This document shows positions 16,287 to 24,317 of a DNA stretch of 64,000 bases, piece by piece. The notes below the pieces were generated by a model, which had not been told where the DNA came from, did not search any database, and saw nothing but the letters and a program-made list of their open reading frames with translations. The stretch spans positions 1 through 64,000 of the forward strand of contig JAAZZG010000001.1 in assembly GCA_014237715.1 (NCBI GenBank), in the 5' to 3' direction. Position numbers and translations under genes: made by a program. Within the stretch, counting starts at the first letter, position 1. Each line of letters opens with the position of its first letter. This DNA comes from Acidimicrobiales bacterium. GTDB lineage: Bacteria > Actinomycetota > Acidimicrobiia > Acidimicrobiales > MedAcidi-G1.

Positions 16287-18058
16287 CGAATCGCCTCCGG
16301 GCCTCGGAGGGCACGGTCGGCCACCCGGGCGGCTTCGCGGTGGAGTTCGACGTTGGTGGTGGCATCGGTCCGAACATGGACGAGGTGGAGGCCCGGTGCA
16401 CCCACCGACCGGATCAGTGCATCCTCCAGCGTCGGTTGATCCGCCGGTTGGTGGAGGGTGGCGCCAGCCAGGCGGGCCGCGTGGCTGAGGTCCAGTCCAT
16501 GGGGCGTGTGGAAGAGGCGCTGGTGGTCGACGTGGTCACGTTCGGCGATGGGGAGGAAGGAGAAGATTCCGCCTCCGTTGTTGTCGACGATGACGACCGT
16601 CAGGTCGACACCGAGGCGTCGGGCTGCAGTGAGTCCACCAAGGTCGTGGAGCACGGTGAGGTCGCCGGCCAACAGCACCGTCGGGGTGCTCGAGCCGGCC
16701 GCCAAGCCGATGGCCGTGGAGACCTGTCCGTCGATGCCGTTGGCGCCCCGGTTGCCGCGGACCGACCACTCCCGCTGGTCGACGGGCAGGAAGGCATCGA
16801 GGTCGCGTAGCGGCATGGAGTTGCCCACCACCAGGGTGACCGCGTCGGGCAGGGCGGCGTCAAGGGCAGCCACCACACCGGGCTCGTCAAACGGAGCATC
16901 GGTCACGAGAGTTGCCACGGCGGACGCGGCGGTCGCCTCGGCATCCAGCCAGGTGCCCAGCCAGGTGCCCGGCTGGATCCCGGTCCGGTCATCATCGGTG
17001 AAATGTCTGAGGAGGTGCCCGGCCAGACGACCCGGCTCGGCGCCCACCCGGTCGGTGATCCGGCGCGCAGCATCGGGGAAGCGCCCGAGGTGGTCGACGG
17101 CGACAATACGGTCGGCGCCCACCCGGTCCAGCCACAGGCGGTAGCCCTTGCTGGTCGGCATAGCCCCCAGTTGGACAACTACGTCGGGGTGGTGGTCGTC
17201 GGCCCACGAGGAGCGCAGGAGGTGATCGCCGGTAGCCAGCACAGGGGCGTCGGCGACGTGGCCGCCGCGGCGGAGACCGGACACCGGGTCAGCGAGGATC
17301 GGCCAGCCTGTCTGGCGGGCCAGCTCGGCCAGGGCGACGCGTCCGACGGGCGAGGGGTCCATGGGGCCGGCCACGATGAGGCCCCGCTCGGGACGGTCAT
17401 CGCCGGCCACCAACTCGTCGAGGCAGCCCGCCTCGATGGGCACCCGGTCGGGAGGCAGAGGAAGAAGCCCGACGGATGGCAGGCCAGTCTGTGAAGGATC
17501 ACCCGAGGGGGGCTCCAGCGGTTCGCGTAGCGGTACGTTGAGGTGTACTGGGCCGGGGGCCGGCCGGGTTGCTCGCACCACGGCCTGATGTGCCACTGAT
17601 GCCGCCTCGCCAGCCGGTTCGCTACCGGCTACCGCGGTGGTCGTCGCCCAACGTACGTGGGTCCCGTAGATCCCGTCCTGGTCGATGGTCTGGGGAGCGC
17701 CGACGCCCTGCAACTCGGCCGGCCGGTCGCTAGTTAGGACCATGAGCGGCACCCCGGAATGGAAGGCTTCGATGACCGCCGGCAGGTAGTTGGCCGCTGC
17801 GGTACCCGAGGTGCACAGGAGGGCTACCGGGCGGCCGGTGGCCCGGGCCAAGCCCAGGGCGAAGAACCCGCCGGAGCGTTCGTCGAGGTGCATCGACAGC
17901 TCGAGCCCGGGGGTGTGGTCGGCAGCCACTGTCATCGGTGTCGACCGTGACCCCGGCGATGCGGCGACGTGGTTCACCCCGCATTCGACAAACTGGGCGA
18001 ACAGCGTCCGGCACCAGGCCTGGACTGCGACCGGGTCAGCGGCCGGAAGGTAGGTCAT
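16283..18058 (-). CDS. menD: SEPHCHC synthase (2-succinyl-5-enolpyruvyl-6-hydroxy-3-cyclohexene-1-carboxylate synthase)
   Basis: A 591-residue thiamine-diphosphate enzyme. It joins isochorismate and 2-oxoglutarate in the first committed menaquinone step. The N-terminal domain shows AASPGSRSTPM, the catalytic Glu in LDERSGGFFALG (about residue 58), LLCTSGTAAANYLPAV and SDRPAELQGVGAPQTIDQ. The C-terminal ThDP-binding region has GNSMPLRDLD, NRGANGIDGQVST, LAGDLTVLHD and VDNNGGGIFSFLP. Length is normal for MenD. ATG start overlaps the menF stop (ATGA). Confidence 0.96.
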   Translation of the reverse strand: MTYLPAADPVAVQAWCRTLFAQFVECGVNHVAASPGSRSTPMTVAADHTPGLELSMHLDERSGGFFALGLARATGRPVALLCTSGTAAANYLPAVIEAFHSGVPLMVLTSDRPAELQGVGAPQTIDQDGIYGTHVRWATTTAVAGSEPAGEAASVAHQAVVRATRPAPGPVHLNVPLREPLEPPSGDPSQTGLPSVGLLPLPPDRVPIEAGCLDELVAGDDRPERGLIVAGPMDPSPVGRVALAELARQTGWPILADPVSGLRRGGHVADAPVLATGDHLLRSSWADDHHPDVVVQLGAMPTSKGYRLWLDRVGADRIVAVDHLGRFPDAARRITDRVGAEPGRLAGHLLRHFTDDDRTGIQPGTWLGTWLDAEATAASAVATLVTDAPFDEPGVVAALDAALPDAVTLVVGNSMPLRDLDAFLPVDQREWSVRGNRGANGIDGQVSTAIGLAAGSSTPTVLLAGDLTVLHDLGGLTAARRLGVDLTVVIVDNNGGGIFSFLPIAERDHVDHQRLFHTPHGLDLSHAARLAGATLHQPADQPTLEDALIRSVGAPGLHLVHVRTDATTNVELHREAARVADRALRGPEAIR

Positions 18059-19434
18059 GGCGTGGCACCCATCGCCCTGGGCTCGGTTCTGCCGGACGGT
18101 GGAGTAGCCAGCACGAGTCCGAGGAGGGTTCGCAACTTGACGTCGGTTTCGGCCAGCTCGCGGTCGGGATCCGAGCCGGCTACCACACCGGCACCCGCGT
18201 ACAACGTGGTCCCCCCATTGTGGACCAGGCCGGTTCGCAGAGCGACCCGGAACTCGCCGTCACCCGATGCATCCATCCAGCCCACCGGGCTGGCGAACCA
18301 TCCCCGCTCCATGCCCTCGTGGACGGCCCGAAGGTGGGCGGCCTGGCCACCGGGATGGCCGGCCACCGCCGGTGTGGGGTGGAGGACGCCCACCAGGTCC
18401 AGCAGTCCTACGCCGTCGGGAAGTTCAGCGTCGATCGGCGTATGGAGGTGCTGGATACCGTGCAGTCGGAGCAGGGTCGGGTTCCGTGGGTGGCGGTCGG
18501 CCACGCCGAGGCCGTCCAACGCCCGGTCGACGGCTTCAACGACTACGTCGTGTTCGGCGCGTTCCTTGGGGCTGGTCAGCAGGCCCTGGCCGAGGGCGGC
18601 GTCGATCGCCGGGTCATCGTCTCGTGGCGCTGATCCGGCGAGCGCAGCGGTGTGGAGGTGTCCGACGTGTACGGCGGCCAAACGTTCTGGCGTGGCCCCG
18701 ATGAAGATCGTGTCGGCCCCAGCCGGTCGCACGGCCAGCGTGGCGCACGCCGGATAGGTGTCACGCAGGGCGGCCAGCAGCGGTGAGGGTTCGGGCCGGT
18801 GGTCGACGTGGATGGATCGACACGGCACGGCCTTGGCGAGGTCACCACGGTCGATGGCGGCCAGCGCCAGACGAACCAGTTGGCGGTAGTGCTCGCGGGC
18901 TTCCGGGCCGGCGTGTTCCGCGGGGTCCACCAGTTCTGCTGGAGTGGGAGTTGGGGCACCGAGCAGAGGGGTGGGCCGGTCGTGGTCGTCGATACGGGTC
19001 ACCCAGGTGCGGTCGGCGTGACGAACCACTTGGACGGCGGGCAGGACCAGTCGGCCGGCTCCAAACGCCATCCAGGGGCTGGGTTCTCTGAGTGGAACGG
19101 ATACTTCAGGAAGGTTCTCGTCAAAGGCGAAGCCACCGGCGATCCTGGGAGGTGGGGCGTCGTCCGGAGCCCGCAGGTGGATGGACTTCCAGAGTCGAGC
19201 GGCGGCCCCGGCGGCATCCAGGAACCGGGAGTCGCCGCCTAGTTCGAGCACGGCTGCCGAACCGAGGCCGACCCACGAGGTGTCGTCGTCGGGGACCTCC
19301 CAGAACCACGCCTCGTCGTCGCTCGGAGTCACGGCAAGCCAGGCCAGCGGGTCGGTGGCCGGTCCGGTGTGGACTTCGACGGTGGTGGCCCGCATCGGCC
19401 CTGCAAAGGGCGTCGGGTCGGCGGTCAACGCCAT
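18055..19434 (-). CDS. menF: Isochorismate synthase
   Basis: The 459-residue protein belongs to the chorismate-binding family; it isomerises chorismate to isochorismate. Recognisable are GGFAFDENL in the N-terminal part, then RLALAAIDRGDLAKAVPCR, IFIGATPERLAA, ALAGSAPRDDD, LLTSPKERAEHDVVVEAV, LHPTPAVAGHPGG and RTGLVHNGGTTLYAGAGVV in order, covering the Mg2+ and substrate site. Placement directly before menD with a 4-bp overlap supports MenF rather than a siderophore-type EntC. Its start overlaps the end of the merR gene by 10 bp. Confidence 0.95.
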   Translation of the reverse strand: MALTADPTPFAGPMRATTVEVHTGPATDPLAWLAVTPSDDEAWFWEVPDDDTSWVGLGSAAVLELGGDSRFLDAAGAAARLWKSIHLRAPDDAPPPRIAGGFAFDENLPEVSVPLREPSPWMAFGAGRLVLPAVQVVRHADRTWVTRIDDHDRPTPLLGAPTPTPAELVDPAEHAGPEAREHYRQLVRLALAAIDRGDLAKAVPCRSIHVDHRPEPSPLLAALRDTYPACATLAVRPAGADTIFIGATPERLAAVHVGHLHTAALAGSAPRDDDPAIDAALGQGLLTSPKERAEHDVVVEAVDRALDGLGVADRHPRNPTLLRLHGIQHLHTPIDAELPDGVGLLDLVGVLHPTPAVAGHPGGQAAHLRAVHEGMERGWFASPVGWMDASGDGEFRVALRTGLVHNGGTTLYAGAGVVAGSDPDRELAETDVKLRTLLGLVLATPPSGRTEPRAMGATP

Positions 19435-20222
19435 CGGACGTCTACCTCCAGGCGGTCAGCATCGGCAGTCAGGAGGGCATCGGCCAACCCTGCCCCGGCG
19501 TCGGCTCCCGCCCGCTCGCGGGCCCGGGTCACCAGCGTCCTGTGGAAGTGCTGGGCCACCAGACGGGTGACGGCTGGCAGCAGCGAGCGGACCACTTCGA
19601 CCAGGTCCTGGTCTCCATCAGTCCGTTCTCCAGTAACGGTTGTTCCGTGGTGGACGTGGCGTTCGAAGAGGTCGACGGCACGCTCCGCCACCTCGTGGAC
19701 GTTGGCGCCGTGGTCTGCGGCCAGGGCGACCAACTCGTCGAGCGGGACGCCGGCAGCGCTGATGGCCAGACCGGCCCGCACCATGGAGACCGCACCCTCG
19801 TCGAATCGGGGCTCGGGGTCTGTGGTGATGGGTGCGAGGAGACCGTTGTCGACCAATAGGGCAACGAGTCCTTCAGGAACCCCGGCCTGCCCGGCCACCT
19901 CGGAGCGCGAGAGGCTGCGATCCAGAGCGTCGTCGGCCAGACGACGGAGCTCGTCGACGGCCCCGCTGGCGGATGACTCGGAACTCAGCGCACCGATCTG
20001 GGTCAAGGTGAATCCGTCCTCGGCTAGGCGACGGATCTCGGCCAGTCGGGTCACGTGGTGGTCGGAATAGACGGCTCGTCGGCCATTGCGGACCGGCGGA
20101 GTCAACAGGCCGAGACGCTGGTAGTACCGCACGGTGTCGATGCCCAGGCCGGAGGTCGCCGCCACCTCGTCGACGGTCAGACCGGTAGGGGGGTTCCCGT
20201 TGTCGGCGTCCACGTTGGCCAC
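19425..20222 (-). CDS. MerR family transcriptional regulator heading the men operon
   Basis: The 265-residue protein starts with a MerR-type winged helix-turn-helix (residues 14-80: LTVDEVAATSGLGIDTVRYYQRLGLLTPP, YSDHHVTRLAEIRRLAEDGFTLTQI). It is followed by a long helical effector/dimerisation region without the Cys pattern of metal sensors. The second part, around 110-200, repeats a helix-turn-helix-like layout (LSRSEVAGQAGVPEGLVALLVDNGLL). GTG start. The gene overlaps menF by 10 bp, so it is the first cistron of the men operon and likely controls it; coupling of a MerR to menaquinone synthesis is an inference from position. A palindromic site lies just upstream. Confidence 0.85.
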   Translation of the reverse strand: MANVDADNGNPPTGLTVDEVAATSGLGIDTVRYYQRLGLLTPPVRNGRRAVYSDHHVTRLAEIRRLAEDGFTLTQIGALSSESSASGAVDELRRLADDALDRSLSRSEVAGQAGVPEGLVALLVDNGLLAPITTDPEPRFDEGAVSMVRAGLAISAAGVPLDELVALAADHGANVHEVAERAVDLFERHVHHGTTVTGERTDGDQDLVEVVRSLLPAVTRLVAQHFHRTLVTRARERAGADAGAGLADALLTADADRLEVDVRWR

Positions 20223-20241
20223 AGCCTGATTCTAGAAGTTA

Positions 20242-20271
20242 TTACTCTGAGTGTCGATACTCGCACTGTAA
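20242..20271. promoter_or_regulatory. Imperfect 30-bp inverted repeat, operator candidate for the MerR regulator
   Basis: Half sites TTAC..TG.G.GT and AC.C.CA..GTAA flank a 4-bp centre. The site lies in a local AT-rich stretch, centred about 35 bp upstream of the merR GTG at 20222 and about 75 bp upstream of the selenoprotein ATG at 20333. MerR regulators usually bind long dyads in the promoter spacer of their own operon, so autoregulation and joint control of the divergent gene are plausible. Confidence 0.5.
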
Positions 20272-20332
20272 AATTGGATCTTCCGAGCTGCCTGATCGTC
20301 GCCAGCCGGGTCATGGATGCCACGATGAAGGC

Positions 20333-21256
20333 ATGGAAGTCCGACCGGAGACGTCAACGCCGATCGACTACATCGCCCTGACCCGCGACCGGTACGACCT
20401 CCTGGGCTATCCCCCGTACCAGTGGGCCGAGTTGACGGACACGCCGCCGTGGACGCCGCTGACCCGACCCCTCGCCGAGTCGACGGTGGCCCTCATCGGA
20501 TCAGGCGGCGCCTATCGCGAGGGGCAGACGGCCTTCCACTGGAAGGACGACACCGGTGTACGGCGTATCCCATCGGCCGATCCGGCCACCGACATCCGGG
20601 TCACCCACTTCGCCTACGACCTCGAGCCGGCCCGGGAGGATCCGAACATCGTGTTCCCCGTGGACCGGCTTCGCGATCTGGTCGACGAGGGCGTGATCGG
20701 CGGCTTGGCTCCCACGGCCCTGGGGTGCATGGGTGGGATCTACTCCGTCCGTCGTGCCACGGAGGAACTGGCCCCGGCCGTCGTCGCTGAGATCACGGCC
20801 ATGGACGTCGACCTGGCCCTGCTGGTGCCTGTCTGACCGGTCTGCCACCAGACCGTGGGTCTGGTAGCGAGGGCATTGGAGGCTGCCGGCGTGCCGACCT
20901 TGTGCCTGACGTCGGCGTACAGCATCACCGCGTCGGTGAACCCGCCGAGGGCCGCTTTCTCGGACCTACCGCTGGGTCACACCGTCGGTCGGCCCCACCA
21001 ACCGGAGTTCCAACGCGACTTGCTGCGTCGGGCGCTGAACGCGGCAGTCAACATGGACGCCCCGGGGACCATTGCCGCCACCGGCGTGACCTGGGACAGC
21101 GACGGCTCCTGGAAGCGGAGGGCCACGCCCACCGGGATGGAGTCCGAGGAGGATGCATCGAGGGACGGCGACCCGGGAGACTCCCGCAACGTCCGCGTCG
21201 ACACCCCGCAGTACCAGTACGAGTCCGACCGGCTGGCTGCCGGATCGGGTTCGTGA
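20333..21256 (+). CDS. Selenoprotein, glycine/sarcosine/betaine/proline reductase B-subunit (GrdB/PrdB) family
   Basis: The reading frame is 307 residues with an in-frame TGA at 20834-20836 (residue 168). The two halves are in the same frame and continue one conserved protein: DYIALTRDRYDLLGYPP, IGSGGAYREGQ, DIRVTHFAYDL, LAPTALGCMGGIYS before the TGA, and PVCHQTVGLVARALEAAGVPTLCL after it. GrdB/PrdB-like proteins carry a selenocysteine here, giving a U-P-V-C (UxxC) redox motif with Cys171. A hairpin 10 nt behind the TGA fits a bacterial SECIS. The classical relatives cleave C-N bonds of glycine, sarcosine, betaine or D-proline with partner subunits; none of the partners is in this window, so the substrate here is unknown. 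ATG start. Confidence 0.9.
20847..20865 (+). promoter_or_regulatory. SECIS-like hairpin behind the in-frame UGA
   Basis: ACCAGACC (20847-20854) pairs perfectly with GGTCTGGT (20858-20865) around a GTG loop. The loop starts 18 nt after the UGA, within the distance that bacterial SelB requires, and it contains the GU step seen in bacterial SECIS apical loops. It lies inside the coding sequence, as bacterial SECIS elements do. Confidence 0.75.
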
Positions 21257-21305
21257 TTCCCGTTTACTGACCAACTTTTCTGACTCCCAGCCCCTGAGGA
21301 ATCCC

Positions 21306-22262
21306 ATGCCCGTCGCTTCCGACCTGCAACCACTGTTGGATGCCATCGCCCAACGGCGGGATCCGGATGCCCCCATCGATCTCGAGGAACTCCGGGAGGG
21401 TTACCGGGCCATCTGCACCAGTGGACAGCACCTTGCCGCCGAGGTGTCTGAGGTAACCGAACGGATGATTCCCGGGCCGGATGGCGACCTCCCGATACGC
21501 GTCTACCGGGCGGAGGGGCTGGGCGACCGGGCTCCCGTGGTGCTCTACCTGCATGGTGGTGGCTGGACGATTGGTGACCTAGAGGGCTACGACGAGCAGT
21601 TCCGCGCCGTGGCGTCAACCGCTGGAGCGGTGGTGGTGGCCCTCGAGTACCGGCTTGCCCCCGAGCATCCCTTTCCAGCGGCCGTAGACGACTCCTGGGC
21701 GGCTCTCTGCTGGGTGTCGGAGCACGCGGCCGAACTCGGGATCGATCCTGGGCGGCTGGTGGTGGCCGGTGACAGTGCCGGCGGCAACCTGAGTGCGGTT
21801 CTGTCGCTGCTGGCCCGGGATCGTGGTGGTCCGACGATCGCCCACCAGTTCCTGATCTATCCGGCCACCGATTTCGACTACGTCTCCGGACGCTGGCCGT
21901 CGTTGGAGGAAAACGCCACGGGATACTTCCTGGAGTTGAGGACCATGCGGTGGTTCGCTGAAAACGTTGCCGGAGATCGGAATCTGGCCGCAGAGCCCCT
22001 GGCCGCACCGATACGCGCCGAGAACCATGCGGGCCTTCCGCCGGCCACCCTGATGGTGGGCGGCTTCGATCCGCTGCGGGATGAGGGCTTGGGCTATGCC
22101 GAGGTGCTCCGATCGGCTGGCGTGCCGGTCAATGTGATCTATCACGAGGAGCAGACCCACGGGTACTGGATTGTCGCTCCGCTGGTGCCGTCATCGGATG
22201 CGGCACGCGATGTCGACCTGGCGGCCCTGCAAGCGGCCATCGGGGCGCTGCCTGTCGGCTAG
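21306..22262 (+). CDS. Alpha/beta hydrolase, hormone-sensitive-lipase family
   Basis: The 318-residue protein has the HSL-family oxyanion motif HGGGW (about residue 80), the nucleophile elbow GDSAGGN (Ser about 157), an Asp in MVGGFDPLRDEG and His in EEQTHGYW. These esterases/lipases act on short acyl esters. ATG 21306 is chosen because the family domain begins soon after and longer starts run into the selenoprotein gene. It lies 49 bp downstream of the selenoprotein and is likely in the same transcript. Confidence 0.85.
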   Translation: MPVASDLQPLLDAIAQRRDPDAPIDLEELREGYRAICTSGQHLAAEVSEVTERMIPGPDGDLPIRVYRAEGLGDRAPVVLYLHGGGWTIGDLEGYDEQFRAVASTAGAVVVALEYRLAPEHPFPAAVDDSWAALCWVSEHAAELGIDPGRLVVAGDSAGGNLSAVLSLLARDRGGPTIAHQFLIYPATDFDYVSGRWPSLEENATGYFLELRTMRWFAENVAGDRNLAAEPLAAPIRAENHAGLPPATLMVGGFDPLRDEGLGYAEVLRSAGVPVNVIYHEEQTHGYWIVAPLVPSSDAARDVDLAALQAAIGALPVG

Positions 22263-22310
22263 CCCCGCCGGTTAGGCCCAGTCGCATGGCCGGTCGACCA
22301 GGCCAGCAGG

Positions 22311-23579
22311 TCAGCTCGGTTCGGCCACCGTTCCAGCAGCCACCAGGGCGTCGACCTCGGCACTGGTGCGACCCATGGCCACCAGCACCTCGCGGGTGTG
22401 CTGGCCGATGGTTGGCGCCGTCGACCGGGCCGCCCACGGTGTTCCATGGAAGTCCACCGGCGTGGCCACCATGGTGGTCGACGACACGTCGTCGGGAACG
22501 TCGATCAGAGCGCCCGAACCGTGGAACGCCGGGTCGGCCAACAGGTCGTCCGGCGAGTTGATGGGCGCCCAGAAGAAGTCGGGTTCGGTGGCGAACACCT
22601 CGGTCCACTCGTCCAGCGTCTGGGTGGCGAAGATCCCGTCCAACATGCTGATCAGCTCAGATGCGTTGGCCGCCCGCTCCCGGGGTCGGGCGAACCGCTC
22701 GTCGTCCAACCACTCCGGGTGGCCGACAGCCCGGGCCAGTGGCGGCCAGTGGCGCTCGCCCTCCAGACCGACGATCCAGAACCGTCGGCCGCAGCCCGCC
22801 GTGTAGTTGTTCATGGCCGGATTGCCCATCGACGTGCGTTCGCCGATCTCCAGGGTGGCGCCCCACATCAGCAGCAGGTTCAGGTCGAAACTGATGGTGT
22901 AGGCGCCCTGGCGCATGAGCGACGTCTCGACGAGTTGGCCCTGACCGGTCCGTTCTCGGTCGAACAGGGCGGCTGACACTGCGGCGGCGGCGGCCATGCC
23001 GGTCGAGTGGTCGCCCATCCCGCCTCGTTGGAAGGGGGGATCGCCGCCCGGTGGTGTTAGCAGGCCGGCCACACCGGACCGGGCCCAGAAGGCGGCGATG
23101 TCGAAGGCCGCCCGGTCAGCATCGGGACCCTCGGAGCCGTAGCCGGTGATCTGGCAGTACACGAGGCGGGGTAGGCGCTCGCCGATCGACGCGTGGTCGA
23201 GGCCCAGGCGTTTGAGGGCGCCGACCCGCAGGTTGGTCACGAACACATCGGCATCGGCCAGCAGTTCCATGGCGATAGCCAGACCGTCGTCGGTTCCGAG
23301 GTCAACAGCGATGCCCTTCTTGGATCGGTTGTCCATCTCGAACACCGGGTTGGTGGGCATGTCGCCGCCGAGCATCCACTGGAACATGCGGCACGGGTCA
23401 CCCGACGGGGGTTCGATCTTGACCACGTCGGCCCCCCAGTCGGCGAGGATCCCGCTGGCGGCGGGGCCGGCGAGCCACACGCCGAGTTCCACGACCTTCA
23501 CGCCCCGCATGGGGCCGGTCGCCACTTCCTCGTTCGGAACCGTGTCCTGACCAGTCTCTGTTTCAGCCATGTCCGCCAC
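22311..23579 (-). CDS. CaiB/BaiF family (type III) CoA transferase
   Basis: The 422-residue protein shows the type III CoA transferase pattern: VKVVELGVWLAGPAASGILADWGADVVKIEPPSGDP at residues 27-62, RSKKGIAVDL, VTNLRVGALKRLGLD, YCQITGYGSEGPDADRAAFDIAAFWARSG with the catalytic Asp, and GQGQLVETSLM. Family members move CoA between carboxylic acids via an aspartyl-CoA intermediate. It is divergent from the phosphatase gene and carries a weaker copy of the TetR-type operator 78-92 bp upstream of its start. Confidence 0.9.
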   Translation of the reverse strand: MADMAETETGQDTVPNEEVATGPMRGVKVVELGVWLAGPAASGILADWGADVVKIEPPSGDPCRMFQWMLGGDMPTNPVFEMDNRSKKGIAVDLGTDDGLAIAMELLADADVFVTNLRVGALKRLGLDHASIGERLPRLVYCQITGYGSEGPDADRAAFDIAAFWARSGVAGLLTPPGGDPPFQRGGMGDHSTGMAAAAAVSAALFDRERTGQGQLVETSLMRQGAYTISFDLNLLLMWGATLEIGERTSMGNPAMNNYTAGCGRRFWIVGLEGERHWPPLARAVGHPEWLDDERFARPRERAANASELISMLDGIFATQTLDEWTEVFATEPDFFWAPINSPDDLLADPAFHGSGALIDVPDDVSSTTMVATPVDFHGTPWAARSTAPTIGQHTREVLVAMGRTSAEVDALVAAGTVAEPS

Positions 23580-23645
23580 TCCCTCCAGATGCTGGGACAG
23601 ACGGGAGGGCGAGAATCAACGGGAAGGCGTTCTTCATGATTGAGT

Positions 23646-23657
23646 GTCCCATGGGAC
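23646..23657. promoter_or_regulatory. Perfect 12-bp palindrome
   Basis: GTCCCATGGGAC lies in the divergent region between the CoA transferase and the phosphatase and adjoins the weaker TetR-type site. It could be part of an operator, but no known motif is matched. Confidence 0.3.
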
Positions 23658-23671
23658 TGATGGTCCGACAA
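23657..23671. promoter_or_regulatory. Weak copy of the shared CTGACGGA-CATCAG motif
   Basis: The plus strand reads CTGATGGTCCGACAA; the reverse complement matches the site at 24273-24287 in 12 of 15 positions. It lies upstream of the divergent CoA transferase gene and, if the phosphatase starts at 23696, directly in front of that gene too. Confidence 0.45.
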
Positions 23672-23695
23672 GGACACGCCGGGTACCGTCGAACG

Positions 23696-24253
23696 GTGAT
23701 CCTGTTCGTGTGTACCGGCAACACCTGCCGGTCGGCCATGGCCGAGGCAGTGCTGCGGGCCCGTCTGGACGAACGCGACGGGGACGTTTCGGCATTGTTC
23801 CCGGTGGTCGCATCGGCCGGGACCGAGGTGCGCGGGGGCGCGGACGGAGTCGGGGCGAACCTATTGGCTGTCGAGGTGCTCGCCGAGCGGGGCATCGACC
23901 TCGATGGGCATGTCAGCAGGTCGTTGACTTTCGAACTGGTGGCCGGCGCCGACCTGGTGGTGGCCATGACCCGCCTTCATCAGGCAGCCGTTTCTGCGCT
24001 CGATCCCACGGTCCGTGCCCGGACCTTTCTGGCCGGCGAGGTGGTGCGACTGGGAGGGCAGGTCGGTCCACGTGAGGATCGACCGTTGGACGAGTGGATC
24101 CGGGCACTGGACGGGGCCCGGGGCGGCCACTTCACCGCTGGGCGGGTGGCCGACGAGGTGGCCGACCCGTGGGGCGAACCGATCGACGAGTACCGACGAT
24201 GCGCCGACCGATTGGACGGTATCGCCACCGCTCTGGCCCGTCTGCTTGCCTGA
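23696..24253 (+). CDS. Low-molecular-weight protein-tyrosine-phosphatase family protein
   Basis: With the GTG start at 23696 the protein has 185 residues and begins VILFVCTGNTCRSAMAE. The signature CX5R (Cys6 to Arg12) stands at the N-terminus as usual for this fold, and the general acid Asp is in VADPWGEP near the C-terminus. The fold covers tyrosine phosphatases and arsenate reductases; the sequence does not decide between them. Upstream ATGs at 23636, 23651 and 23660 would add unconserved residues and overlap the operator region. It precedes the acyl-CoA dehydrogenase by 64 bp. Confidence 0.85.
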   Translation: MILFVCTGNTCRSAMAEAVLRARLDERDGDVSALFPVVASAGTEVRGGADGVGANLLAVEVLAERGIDLDGHVSRSLTFELVAGADLVVAMTRLHQAAVSALDPTVRARTFLAGEVVRLGGQVGPREDRPLDEWIRALDGARGGHFTAGRVADEVADPWGEPIDEYRRCADRLDGIATALARLLA

Positions 24254-24270
24254 TCGAAGGCAATGGGCTG

Positions 24271-24289
24271 ATCTGACGGACCATCAGAT
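24271..24289. promoter_or_regulatory. Palindromic operator (CTGACGGA-CATCAG motif) before the acyl-CoA dehydrogenase
   Basis: ATCTGA and TCAGAT form the outer arms of a near-perfect 19-bp palindrome with core CTGACGGACCATCAG at 24273-24287. It ends 28 bp before the start of the acyl-CoA dehydrogenase gene. Nearly the same 15 bp (one mismatch) stand in front of the tetR gene at 30969-30983. Confidence 0.65.
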
Positions 24290-24317
24290 CAACGGAGGGC
24301 TGGAGTACCGTCAGGCC

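Noticed and set aside
20855-21256. A separate GTG-started gene behind a normal TGA stop
   Set aside because: The downstream part lacks a ribosome binding site, begins inside a conserved motif (PVCHQTVGL), is in the same frame as the upstream part and follows a SECIS-like hairpin. One selenoprotein gene explains it better.
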